Positions 25,301 through 32,932 of a stretch of DNA of 64,000 bases are shown one piece after another. The position numbers were made by a program, and so were the translations under genes. The first letter of the stretch is position 1. Each line of letters opens with the position of its first letter. Source of the DNA: Paenibacillus camerounensis. Lineage in GTDB: Bacteria > Bacillota > Bacilli > Paenibacillales > Paenibacillaceae. The stretch is from contig NZ_CCDG010000010.1 in NCBI RefSeq assembly GCF_000723885.1, positions 16,717 through 80,716 of the forward strand, written 5' to 3'. Below the pieces are notes generated by a model. The model searched no databases. It saw only the letters and a program-made list of their open reading frames with translations, and was not told the origin of the DNA.

Positions 25301-25946
25301 GGTGTATAATACCGCAGTGCTGCCTACAGCGACGGCTGCTCCGACAGCTACACCAACTGTGGCACCAACAACAGCACCAACGGTTGCCCCAACCGTGGCA
25401 CCATCAGCAACGCCGGCAGTTACAGAGTCTCCGGCGCCTACAGCATCACCGGTTCCAACTGAATCGGCAGCCCCTGGCATAACGCCGTCCCCGGCGCCTA
25501 CAGCTCCGGCAACACCGGTACCAACACCGGCGGTCACTCCGGCAATTCCGGGAGGTACACCGGGAACACCGGCTCCAGGGACTGAAGTGCCTGGCATAAT
25601 TGTAGTGGATGATGAAATTCCTGGCGGTCCGGCAATCCTTCCTTCCGCAACACCGGGAGCGACAGCAACTCCGGGTGAAGGTCCGGTGGAAATCCCGACC
25701 GATGAGATTCCGCTGGGCGGCGGTGATCCGGATAGCGGTACCCCTGGTACCCCGGATACTACAACCCCTGATATTGATATTACAGATGACAGCATTCCAA
25801 GGGGAACCGTAACAGATCCGGCAGCCGGCGGCCAGCTGCCGCAGACCGGGGAGAACAGTCCCCTGCCGATCTATCTGGCTGGTCTTGGACTGATAGCAGC
25901 CGGCGTGGTACTGAACCGGGTGTTTAGGCACAGACGTAATCAGTAG
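22368..25946 (+). CDS. Sortase-anchored (LPQTG) surface adhesin with tandem collagen-binding-like repeats and SpaA domain
   Basis: A 1192-residue protein. A signal peptide (KKRISLALVVLMLF to about VKAAA) is followed by a Cna/collagen-binding-like domain (YTWALPDGHSYSAGDTFTFKLP). Then come five related modules, each opening with a tryptophan strand: IDWTVDVN, ITWAIEYN, ANWKITLN, LTWTVGVN and VDWSLAVN. One SpaA/prealbumin-like domain follows (GTLTVSKLDAQDSGKHLAGATFELY, ending ETAAPTGYVL), then a Pro/Thr/Ala stalk of about 90 residues and an acidic linker. The sorting signal is LPQTG at 1157-1161, a hydrophobic helix and RHRRNQ. The SpaA domain may be stabilised by an internal isopeptide bond. 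The ligand is unknown; no sortase gene is nearby. Confidence 0.92.
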   Translation: MVKKRISLALVVLMLFVQYAYGIGSISQVKAAAIENEADIITSVSMAVYGPDGSTVTGSVYDVNSTVTLDYTWALPDGHSYSAGDTFTFKLPEQFQLYNDISGELVSDDGQAGVFTISKDTHEAAMTFGNYIESHGNVHGTLRVNTKFDRTKVGGSTTEQIVFPVKGGSQTIIVSFKPEVGSTIGKSGVASGFNAGRIDWTVDVNKRLEPVTNAVVTDPVPAGLSLDNTVTLAVYELNVQLDGSVQQGGLVDTGKYTAEVAGGVLTVRFADPVINGAYRLTYSTGITGDEASYTNTATFTGDGRDPASASATVTVERGGSLKKQAVHYDWGIQVITWAIEYNYNLKAIPQQSAVLTDLFDDSQRLVPGSVVVYPVTLDSTGTAIKGSALTENTDYIVSGITGDKKQGFKLQFTNGISSAYRIEYKTEAVGRVFKDHTVTNTVSESTYSSTATQLVRPIIIYKTFSGADYKAHTANWKITLNGDNYPMKEVLVTDTFPQGGQKLLPDTIVVRNSSGTVLGDSAYTLEYVSPVVPNAGFKVKFKSAISGSYTISYTTQFSNDWLKGTTDDFINTARIDWKDIEGVTQTASADGKFIPRPEWKNNGFKTGVYDASGKELTWTVGVNYTAKAVAAPIVSDVLTAGQSLVPDSLKVYRLNVDAKGDYKQGTELGKSAYSYSVGSGNELRVVFTDSINEPYVIVFKTSLAGQLIGSTVVNTAKLLDGTVKVSKDLIASVTIPHGGEYILKSGLQNGDKVDWSLAVNRSQSHVKDAKIIDTPSYNQILLPDSFRLYAGVASANGDITKSGTALVKDVDYNLKVLADEDGRQSFELSFAGDIDKAYILEYQSLIVAKTGDKLTNTAQFTGNNVVLVDKDTTSELIVGVSSGSGTGSGERGTLTVSKLDAQDSGKHLAGATFELYRLNGTERVLVNTRTTEAAGTAVFNNLWLGSYVLIETAAPTGYVLDTKEYPVTIGSVSGVNLTVYNTAVLPTATAAPTATPTVAPTTAPTVAPTVAPSATPAVTESPAPTASPVPTESAAPGITPSPAPTAPATPVPTPAVTPAIPGGTPGTPAPGTEVPGIIVVDDEIPGGPAILPSATPGATATPGEGPVEIPTDEIPLGGGDPDSGTPGTPDTTTPDIDITDDSIPRGTVTDPAAGGQLPQTGENSPLPIYLAGLGLIAAGVVLNRVFRHRRNQ

Positions 25947-25986
25947 CAGGCGATACGAATAAACGGATCTCATAAACAGTTATAGC

Positions 25987-26023
25987 AAAGAGCCTGCGGC
26001 AGATGATGCCGCAGGCTCTTTTT
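25987..26023. terminator. Bidirectional terminator after the LPQTG-protein gene
   Basis: AAAGAGCCTGCGGCA and its exact complement around GATGA, with T5 on the plus side and A-rich sequence on the minus side, separate two convergent genes. Confidence 0.9.
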
Positions 26024-26026
26024 CAG

Positions 26027-27508
26027 CTAATCCAAAGTGAGGATGTAATGAATTTCAGTACCGTCCTTGGCATAGGAGAGGTTCCAGCCTAGTATTCCTG
26101 CCGTAAAGGACAGCGGGATCAGCGCTTTGCCGCCGGCCAGCAGGGGGGCGGCCTCAAGTGGCAGGCTTATACCGTCGGCGAGCGCAGATTTGCTGCCCAG
26201 CGTAAACACTACCGTATGCTGCTGATCTGATACGCTCACAGTCTTGCTTACGGCGTCCCAGGTGACTTCCGCTCCTAATGCAGCGGCTATTTCTTTAGCG
26301 GATAGCCATAACTCCTGATTACCTTGGATCAGCCGGCTAGTAAAGGCCAATTTATGTCCGTCTATGATAACGCTGCATGTATAAACATAACCGCTGGTGT
26401 CGATAGCTGCGCTGCCGGCCTGAGCTTCCAGGACACCGTTAAATCTGTCGATATTATCATCTGTTACGAGATAATCGCTGTCCCGAATGCCTATGGCTTC
26501 AGCGATCCGGCTGTTAACCTCACCGCTGTGATGGCTTAGATCCTTGTACAGGTCGAGGTTGTATGTCCAGCCGGAAGCGCTCTGGAAATCATACAGGCTG
26601 ACATTATCGTACCGGCTGAACTGTTCGTACATCCATTTACGCATCACTAGCTGGTTGGCAAAGCGGACCGGATTATCGTTGTACCAGGCGACCTGGCGCA
26701 TCACACTGTAGGGCGGATAGTAAAAGTGAAATTTGACCTCGGGATAAGCCTCCAGCAGCGGCAGGATATATGTGTTGAAGTGCTCTTTAAGCTGGTCTGT
26801 GCCTTCCTCATTCACCCCGAAGTACAGCTCATTATCACTGACCTGGAGATAGGCTTCGGCCACATGCTTTTTACCGAAGCTTACTTCTTCATTCCAGTTG
26901 TTCAGCAGCTCAAGCTCTTTGCCGGCCGTGCCTTCAAACATACTTTTGATACTGAGTGCAAACTGCCTGTACACGGAGGAATTGAACCAGTACCGATAAT
27001 CGTTCCACAGTTTGTTGTCGTACAGATAATCCGGGAAATCTGCGGCGGCGGTCTCCGTTTCAAGCTTCAAAGAGAAATAATCAAGTCCCCAGATTACCTG
27101 CTTAACTTTGCCGGTCTCCAAGGCCAGCTTGGCAATTTTATAATGCTCATCAACAGTCGAGCCTTCCATCGACAGCTTCAGCGTAGTTCCGCCAATGCTC
27201 TGATTCACCTGGGCAGGCAGAAAGTTCTCCGTCATGGAGGTACCGATGATGATATTGTCATAGTTATAGTTTTTGGCCAGCCCGGGGTTCTGGTACCGTT
27301 CTTCTTCAGAGAAGAGAGGCGTATACCATGAGGATTTATGATAGAACTGGAGCGGGTCAAGGAATGCGGTAAGCAGGGCGGCAGCCGCCGCGGTAAGCGC
27401 AAGAAACAGCAGGAACAGGAGCATCAGCTGCCTGGAGCGGGTATGTGGGCCGCTCGGCTGTGCTGTGCTTTTTGCACAAATAACAGGTTTAGGCTGTGGT
27501 GTGGGCAT
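26027..27508 (-). CDS. DHHW/AlgX-like SGNH protein with C-terminal copper-amine-oxidase N-like domain
   Basis: A 493-residue protein with one N-terminal membrane helix (about residues 27-51) and the rest outside. Residues about 80-330 look like an SGNH/DHHW-type domain: GTSMTENF supplies the likely nucleophilic serine and DLSHHSGEVNSRIAEAI the Asp/His part. The last 110 residues (DGHKLAFTSRLIQGNQELWLSAKEIAAALG, and so on) resemble the copper-amine-oxidase N-terminal domain that is common as a wall-associated module in Paenibacillus. It is translated 25 bases after an MBOAT acyltransferase gene, so the pair probably moves an acyl group to an extracytoplasmic polymer. The acceptor is unknown. 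Confidence 0.75.
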   Translation of the reverse strand: MPTPQPKPVICAKSTAQPSGPHTRSRQLMLLFLLFLALTAAAAALLTAFLDPLQFYHKSSWYTPLFSEEERYQNPGLAKNYNYDNIIIGTSMTENFLPAQVNQSIGGTTLKLSMEGSTVDEHYKIAKLALETGKVKQVIWGLDYFSLKLETETAAADFPDYLYDNKLWNDYRYWFNSSVYRQFALSIKSMFEGTAGKELELLNNWNEEVSFGKKHVAEAYLQVSDNELYFGVNEEGTDQLKEHFNTYILPLLEAYPEVKFHFYYPPYSVMRQVAWYNDNPVRFANQLVMRKWMYEQFSRYDNVSLYDFQSASGWTYNLDLYKDLSHHSGEVNSRIAEAIGIRDSDYLVTDDNIDRFNGVLEAQAGSAAIDTSGYVYTCSVIIDGHKLAFTSRLIQGNQELWLSAKEIAAALGAEVTWDAVSKTVSVSDQQHTVVFTLGSKSALADGISLPLEAAPLLAGGKALIPLSFTAGILGWNLSYAKDGTEIHYILTLD

Positions 27509-27533
27509 CTTGGACAGACCTCCTATGGCGGTT

Positions 27534-28898
27534 TTAGAAGTTAAAATACAGGAAAGGTGTAATCCGGTTGAAGAAAAACAGGGAGAATACGAAGATCAAG
27601 GCCATTGCCAGTAACGTTTTCCAGCCCCGCACCCTTAACGGCTGCTCCGGACGTACAAGAATAACAACGGTCAGCAAAAGAATCAGCAGGATTGCCCATT
27701 TGAGTCCGGGAGCCGTACCGAGTCCAAGTCCGTTCAGCCCGCTCATCCCTTTCAACAGTCTGAGGGCAACCGGCATTTCCTCAGCCCGGAAAAACACCCA
27801 GGTCACATTGATAAAGACGAACGTCAGCGCCCAGGCCAGCCATTTAGGCAGGGTCAGCCCAATGCGGGCTCCGATTTTTTCCACGGCCTGTCCTACCCCG
27901 TGCAGCAGGCCCCAGAGCAGGAACATCCAGCCGGCCCCGTGCCACAGGCCTCCCAGCAGAAAGGTGATAATTACGTTGCGGATGGAGGTCCAGAAGCCGT
28001 TGCGGTTCCCGCCAAGCGGAATATAGATATAATCGCGGAGGAACCGGCTGAGCGTCATATGCCAGCGTCTCCAGAAGCCGCTGATACTGATAGCCCGGTA
28101 AGGATTGTTGAAGTTCTGCGGAAGCACGATGTTGAACAGCAGGGCAATTCCGATCGCCATATCCGTATAGCCGCTGAAATCGAAATAAAGCTGCAGCGTA
28201 TAAGAAAGCACGGCTACCCAGGAGTCGATAAAACAGGCGGCCGAGCTGAAGCCGCTGTCTGCATATCCGGCAAGCGTATCGGCAAGGATCACCTTTTTGC
28301 CGAGTCCGGTACAAAACAGCAGGGAGCCCTGCAGAATGTTCCCCCAGTTCCACCGCTTGCCGCGCAGCCGGTCAAACTGCGGCATCATGTCCTTGTGATG
28401 GAGGATAGGACCCGCGATCAGATGCGGAAAAAACGTGACGAAGAGTATGTAATTAACCAGACTGTATTCACGGGCCTGCTGCCTGTATGCATCAACCAGA
28501 TAGGCGATTTGTGTAAAGGTGAAAAAGCTGATGCCCAGCGGCAGGACAAGCTCCAGCAGAGCTGCATTGCTTCCGGTAAGCCCGTTCCAGCTGCTGATCA
28601 GAAAATCAGCATACTTGTAATACAGGAGCAGCAGCAGATTCGCAGTCAGGCCGGCAAGCAGGAGCAGCCGGGGGTGCAGTCTGCCGCCGTGCATGTTCCG
28701 GCCAAGTGCATAGTTGAACAGAATGGACAAAAGGATCAAAGGGATGTAACGGATATTCCACCAGCCATAGAATGCAAGCGAGGCCAGCGCCAGCCACAGC
28801 TTGGAGCAGAGGAATAGACGGAGACGGTTCAGGAGGAAATATCCTGCCAGCACAGCCGGCAGGAAAGCAAACATGAAGGTGTAGGAATTAAATAGCAT
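27534..28898 (-). CDS. MBOAT-family O-acyltransferase (AlgI/DltB-like)
   Basis: A 454-residue protein with about ten or more membrane helices. Family landmarks are GISFFTFTQIAYLVDAYR, LQLYFDFSGYTDMAIGIA, FWRRWHMTLSRFLRDYIYIPLGGNR and the catalytic-histidine segment LGGLWHGAGWMFLLWG. Such proteins pass acyl groups across the membrane for alginate, peptidoglycan or teichoic acid modification. The following gene encodes an SGNH-type partner with its domain outside the cell, the standard two-component layout. No dltA/dltC genes are present, which argues against D-alanylation and for acetylation of a polysaccharide. Confidence 0.9.
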   Translation of the reverse strand: MLFNSYTFMFAFLPAVLAGYFLLNRLRLFLCSKLWLALASLAFYGWWNIRYIPLILLSILFNYALGRNMHGGRLHPRLLLLAGLTANLLLLLYYKYADFLISSWNGLTGSNAALLELVLPLGISFFTFTQIAYLVDAYRQQAREYSLVNYILFVTFFPHLIAGPILHHKDMMPQFDRLRGKRWNWGNILQGSLLFCTGLGKKVILADTLAGYADSGFSSAACFIDSWVAVLSYTLQLYFDFSGYTDMAIGIALLFNIVLPQNFNNPYRAISISGFWRRWHMTLSRFLRDYIYIPLGGNRNGFWTSIRNVIITFLLGGLWHGAGWMFLLWGLLHGVGQAVEKIGARIGLTLPKWLAWALTFVFINVTWVFFRAEEMPVALRLLKGMSGLNGLGLGTAPGLKWAILLILLLTVVILVRPEQPLRVRGWKTLLAMALIFVFSLFFFNRITPFLYFNF

Positions 28899-29007
28899 AT
28901 GTACCCTCGCTTATAGAGAATTTAGTATAGCCATTACTATAAGCGACAGTTCTTAAGAGCGGCCTGGCAGAAATCTTACCATTTTCTTAACAGGTATGAA
29001 TGTTTTC

Positions 29008-30348
29008 TTAGGAATGAAGCTGCATCCCTGTTTCCAGCGTCTGTTGTGCTTCCTTCCGTGAGCCCTGCTTCAAATTTCTGGAGCCGAGGATGGTGACCAG
29101 CAGGATCGACATACCGGAAGCCGCAAGCAGCAGGTAGGAGGGGACCCTGTCTACAAGTACACCGTAGAGGATCATTCCAGCCGGTGCAATCGCACCTGAA
29201 GCTGTTTCCACAACGGCAAACACTCTTCCAAGATAGGCTGGCTCGACACTCTGCTGCAGGTACACCTGCACCGGAATATTAATATTCATTACTGTGCAGC
29301 CGACCATAAACAGCATGGACATCAGGTAAATAAAGGCTCCGGTACGGCTCAAATCCACAATTAGCGGTACTGCAAGGCCAAAGAACAACAGGCCGAGCAT
29401 GAAGAGGCCGCGGATGAGCGAGCCGGTTGGACTGCTGCTCTGGCGGCGGACGGTCAGCAGCATGGACATTACCAGCATGCCGGCGGCAAGCATTGCATTA
29501 ATGGTGCCATATTGTCCGGAGCTGAGTGAGAGGTTCTGCACAACGGCATAAGGAAGCACTACATTCAGGGCAACGACGAAAAAATTGACCCAGAAAACAA
29601 TGACCAGGACGGAGCGGATGACCAGGTTCTTATATACGTAGGATATCCCCCCGGCAAGACTGCCGCGGAACTCTGCGATTACCGGGTTCCTGGTCCGGAC
29701 GGCGGATATACCGGGCCGCGGCTTATTCCTTTCAGTGTTATCAGCAGGGTTAGCCGCCGGGCTAAACTTAAGGCCTATGCTCATGAGGGTGGAGACAGCA
29801 AAGCCGGCAGCATTCAGCAGCAGGAACAGCTTCAGCGGGACGATGGCATAGAGCATGCCGCCGAGCACAGGGGCAAGCAGATTGCCGATGGAGCCGGCGG
29901 TCTGATTAAGTGAACTGGCCCGCTGGAGTGAGCCGGGCTCTACAAGCTGGATCAGGGAAGAGGAGATTGCAATGCTGTAGAAGGTAGAGCATACGGACAG
30001 CAGAACTAGGGTCACATAAACAGGCGTCAGGGTAACTCCGTTCAGCGAGACGGCCAGATACGCCAGCAGCAGCCCTGCTACAGCGGCGAGATCAGAATAG
30101 ATCAGCAGCCTGCGGCGGTTCATCCTGTCGGCCATTACTCCGGCAAAAGGTGCCAGCACAATCCGGGGCAGCATTCCACAGACCATCGTAACCGCGAAGC
30201 TGCTTCCGGAGCCCGTCAATTTCAGAATGTACAAGCCGACTACAAAAGTAAACATGCCGGAGCCGAGGATTGAAGCTAGCTTGGCTGTGAAGAACAGCAG
30301 CATATTACGGTTGCCTGGAATAGCCCATAAGCTTGTTGGTTTAACCAT
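29008..30348 (-). CDS. MFS transporter, macrolide-efflux-like
   Basis: A 446-residue protein with about twelve hydrophobic helices. FVVGLYILKLTGSGSSFA and the loop FAGVMADRMNRRRLLIYSDL match the 12-helix MFS group that includes macrolide efflux and YfiS-like exporters. The ATG follows AAAGGAG. Its promoter (TTGCAA, 17 bases, TACAAT) faces away from a divergent XRE-TPR regulator gene, and a palindromic operator lies at the start site. This points to repression by the neighbour and induction by an unknown compound. The substrate cannot be inferred. Confidence 0.88.
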   Translation of the reverse strand: MVKPTSLWAIPGNRNMLLFFTAKLASILGSGMFTFVVGLYILKLTGSGSSFAVTMVCGMLPRIVLAPFAGVMADRMNRRRLLIYSDLAAVAGLLLAYLAVSLNGVTLTPVYVTLVLLSVCSTFYSIAISSSLIQLVEPGSLQRASSLNQTAGSIGNLLAPVLGGMLYAIVPLKLFLLLNAAGFAVSTLMSIGLKFSPAANPADNTERNKPRPGISAVRTRNPVIAEFRGSLAGGISYVYKNLVIRSVLVIVFWVNFFVVALNVVLPYAVVQNLSLSSGQYGTINAMLAAGMLVMSMLLTVRRQSSSPTGSLIRGLFMLGLLFFGLAVPLIVDLSRTGAFIYLMSMLFMVGCTVMNINIPVQVYLQQSVEPAYLGRVFAVVETASGAIAPAGMILYGVLVDRVPSYLLLAASGMSILLVTILGSRNLKQGSRKEAQQTLETGMQLHS

Positions 30349-30372
30349 TTACACAACTCCTTTTGAAAACTT

Positions 30373-30389
30373 GTTTAATTTAATTAAAC
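30373..30389. promoter_or_regulatory. Palindromic operator 1
   Basis: GTTTAATTTAATTAAAC has perfect 8-bp half sites around a central T. It lies directly downstream of the MFS promoter -10, across the predicted transcription start, the classical position for a repressor. Confidence 0.8.
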
Positions 30390-30391
30390 TT

Positions 30392-30420
30392 ATTGTATGG
30401 TCGGAAGCTTGGAATTGCAA
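30392..30420 (-). promoter_or_regulatory. Promoter of the MFS transporter gene
   Basis: On the minus strand TTGCAA (30415-30420) and TACAAT (30392-30397) are separated by 17 bases, a good sigma-A promoter, and sit between the two identical operators. Confidence 0.75.
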
Positions 30421-30426
30421 TAAAAA

Positions 30427-30443
30427 GTTTAATTTAATTAAAC
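30427..30443. promoter_or_regulatory. Palindromic operator 2
   Basis: An identical 17-base copy of operator 1, 54 bases away centre to centre. It borders the MFS -35 and lies over the region expected to hold the -35 of the regulator gene (TATATT at 30462-30467 or TATACT at 30472-30477 as -10), so it may serve autoregulation. Confidence 0.75.
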
Positions 30444-30510
30444 TTTGTTTTTTCTTCAACCTATATTAAGTTATACTGGGGGAAAGACAGACAGAAGGAT
30501 GGCTAAATAG

Positions 30511-31719
30511 ATGACAACGAAACAGGCGATCGGGGATAAAATAAAAGTTTTGCGCCTATCCAAAGGGCTTACACAGAGTGAGCTGGCCGGAGAAGATATG
30601 ACCAAAAGCATGCTCAGCCAGATCGAAAACGGCCGGGCACTGCCCTCCATGCGCAGCCTGCAGATTTTGGCTGAACGGCTTGGAGTGGATGCCGGATACT
30701 TCCTGGAGGACGACCAGAGTGCGGAGCTGGCCAGGATGGTGCGTGATATAGAAGTACAGTTCAAGCAGAAAAATTATCAGGCAGTTGTCTCCAGTGTGCA
30801 GCCGCTGCTGGGCGGCAAGCTGCCGGTAACCGTCGATGCTGCAAGGCTGATGGAATTCTATGTGGGTGCCTGTTACTATACGGGAAGTGCCGGAGGTGAA
30901 GAGGCGGTTGCCAGGGCGGCAGAAATTTACGAGCGTTTCGGCTTGTTTGTGGAGAGCGCCAAAGTACAATATCTGACGTACGCATTGCTGTTCACGCAGG
31001 GGAAGTATGAGGAAAGCCTGGAGCTGATCCGGAGTGTACGGGGAAAATATCTGACTAAAAAGGTAGGCAACAATGTTCTGTTTGAACTGGACCTCCATTA
31101 TGCAGAGAGTGTGACGCTGTCCGCCCTGGGTAATTACAGCGGAAGTAAGGAAGCTGCACAGGCAGCTGTTGCCTTGTCCCGCGAAGAAAACGTCTTTTAT
31201 CTGACGGATCACCTGTACCGCGTGTTATCCAGTCTTGCCCTCATGTCGGGTGACCTGGACGGGGCGAAGCAGAATCTGGAGAAGGCGCGGCTGTATGTAG
31301 AGCTGTCGGAGAATGAGGAGTCTGTACAGCTGCTCAGGCTGGCAGATATCAGGCTGGCGAATGCGGAGCAGCGGTATGAAGAGGCGCTAGAGCTGGGGCA
31401 CAGCTTCCAGGTGACAGGGGACCGGTATGTATCCAGCTGTAACCTGATGGTTGGAATAGCCCTGTATCATCTGCACCGTGATGAAGAGGCGCTGGAGGCA
31501 TTGTCCCGGGTTACCTTGACAGATGACGTTCACCATCCGCTGGACCGGGCGGCAGTGTTCACTTCTTATGCCTATAAAGCCAGAATCTATGCCAGAACAG
31601 GCAAGCTGGAGGAAGCGCGCCAGCAGTCGCAGACTGCCTACGAGCGTGTGCAGCATTTTCCGTCCTCTGTATATTGCACGTTCATCCGTGATACTTACCG
31701 TGAGCTGCATCAGCAGTAG
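30511..31719 (+). CDS. XRE-family regulator with TPR-type sensor region
   Basis: A 402-residue protein. Residues about 5-65 form an XRE/Cro helix-turn-helix (IKVLRLSKGLTQSELAGEDM, then MLSQIENGRALPSMRSLQIL). The rest is all-helical with repeating 30-40 residue units such as EEAVARAAEIYERFG and YEEALELGHSF, as in TPR-containing RNPP-like and AimR-like regulators. Such proteins usually sense a small molecule or peptide. It is divergent from an MFS exporter gene with two identical operators between them. No gene for a signalling peptide is seen next to it. Confidence 0.88.
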   Translation: MTTKQAIGDKIKVLRLSKGLTQSELAGEDMTKSMLSQIENGRALPSMRSLQILAERLGVDAGYFLEDDQSAELARMVRDIEVQFKQKNYQAVVSSVQPLLGGKLPVTVDAARLMEFYVGACYYTGSAGGEEAVARAAEIYERFGLFVESAKVQYLTYALLFTQGKYEESLELIRSVRGKYLTKKVGNNVLFELDLHYAESVTLSALGNYSGSKEAAQAAVALSREENVFYLTDHLYRVLSSLALMSGDLDGAKQNLEKARLYVELSENEESVQLLRLADIRLANAEQRYEEALELGHSFQVTGDRYVSSCNLMVGIALYHLHRDEEALEALSRVTLTDDVHHPLDRAAVFTSYAYKARIYARTGKLEEARQQSQTAYERVQHFPSSVYCTFIRDTYRELHQQ

Positions 31720-31743
31720 GGTAGTACAAATACCAGTGCAGCA

Positions 31744-31790
31744 CACAAAAAGAGCGAAACCGGGATTGGCCGGCTTCCTCTTTTTTGTGC
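31744..31790. terminator. Bidirectional terminator between the XRE and histidine kinase genes
   Basis: CACAAAAAGAG pairs with CTCTTTTTTGTG, with an inner CCGG stem, serving the two convergent genes. Confidence 0.8.
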
Positions 31791-31819
31791 TGGCGGAAGC
31801 TCAGCGATTGCACTTATCT

Positions 31820-32926
31820 TTACGGTTTGGACTGCGGAAAGCTTGTTTCAAACTCTGTTTGTCTGCGTGAACTTGTAGCAGTAATAACCCCGCCGTGCAG
31901 CTCGGCAATGCTCTTGGCGATCGCCAGGCCGAGTCCGCTGCCGCCGGTCTTCCGTGAGCGGGATTTGTCCACCCGGTAAAAGCGCTGGAACAGATGGGGC
32001 AGATCCCCGGCTGGGATTGGCGGTCCGTAGTTGGTGCAGACGGCTACTACCTGATCCTGCCTGCGGAAGACGGAGATATCAAGCTGCTTGCCTTCTTTTC
32101 CGTAACGCACTGCGTTGGTGAACAGGTTCTCATACAGCCGGACCAGTTCATCGGCATCTCCTTGTATAACCAGCGGACCGGGACCGGTGCGGATGCTGTA
32201 GCTCATGCCTGCTGCCTCAAGTACAGGGACGAATTCTTCAGCAAGCTGTTCAAGCAGGTTGCCAAGATTGACCGGCTCCTGCCGCAGCGGCAGACCGCTT
32301 GAGGTAATGCGGGTATACTCGAACAGATCGTCGATCAGCTTTTTGAGCATCAGTGATTTATCGTAAGCAATGTTGATATAATAGCGAAGTTCGATTTCAT
32401 CGGCATAGCGGTCTTTTTCGGCATATTCCAGAAAGCCCAGCACAGAGGTCAGCGGTGTACGCAGGTCATGTGATACCCCGGTGATAAGCTCATCCTTGGC
32501 TATGGCTGCCGCCCGTTCTTCATCCATCGCCGATTTGAGCCTGCCGGCCATCTTGTTGATGTTATCAGCAAGCGTCCCGAGCTCCTCTGTGCCTGTGACT
32601 GCGATGCGGTAGGACAGGTTGCCGTCCGCCATTTTTTGCACACCGGATGAAATGCTGCGCACATAACTCATCGTATTTTTGGTCAACGCCAGAAAAAAGA
32701 AAATGTATAGCGGGATGCCGATGATCAGTACAACCGGAAGGGAGCCGATATTGTTAATCACCCAGCGGAGCAGCTTGACCCCCCAGAAGGAGCGCGAGGG
32801 ATTGAGCCACAGCAGCATGGAAGCCCCCCAGAACAGGACCATGATGATGAGTGCGGCCAGCACAATGCTGGCCAGGCCAAATCCGGCCAGCCGCCAGGAT
32901 AAAGTATTGAACCGCTTCGTATTCAG
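31820..32926 (-). CDS. Sensor histidine kinase, VanS-like (probable CTG start)
   Basis: About 368 residues from CTG 32926, or 347 from GTG 32863. Two membrane helices flank a short outer loop. A HAMP segment (SGVQKMADGNLSYRIAV) is followed by the phospho-acceptor box GVSHDLRTPLTSVLGFLEY and an ATPase domain ending KTGGSGLGLAIAKSIAELHGG. The frame upstream of GTG 32863 continues as protein-like sequence (NTKRFNTLSWRLAGFGLASI) and completes the first helix, while GTG 32863 would cut into it. The only in-frame start codon that keeps this is CTG, seven bases after the response-regulator stop. The stimulus is unknown; no target gene is adjacent. Confidence 0.9.
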   Translation of the reverse strand: MNTKRFNTLSWRLAGFGLASIVLAALIIMVLFWGASMLLWLNPSRSFWGVKLLRWVINNIGSLPVVLIIGIPLYIFFFLALTKNTMSYVRSISSGVQKMADGNLSYRIAVTGTEELGTLADNINKMAGRLKSAMDEERAAAIAKDELITGVSHDLRTPLTSVLGFLEYAEKDRYADEIELRYYINIAYDKSLMLKKLIDDLFEYTRITSSGLPLRQEPVNLGNLLEQLAEEFVPVLEAAGMSYSIRTGPGPLVIQGDADELVRLYENLFTNAVRYGKEGKQLDISVFRRQDQVVAVCTNYGPPIPAGDLPHLFQRFYRVDKSRSRKTGGSGLGLAIAKSIAELHGGVITATSSRRQTEFETSFPQSKP

Positions 32927-32932
32927 AGCAGC

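Noticed and set aside
25320..25560. Tandem Pro/Thr/Ala codon repeats that resemble a direct-repeat array
   Set aside because: In-frame low-complexity stalk of the LPQTG protein; no spacers or cas genes, so not CRISPR.
27900..28817. Plus-strand open frame of 305 codons opposite the MBOAT gene
   Set aside because: Gln/Pro/Glu-rich low-complexity translation with no hydrophobic core, while the other strand encodes a clear MBOAT protein.
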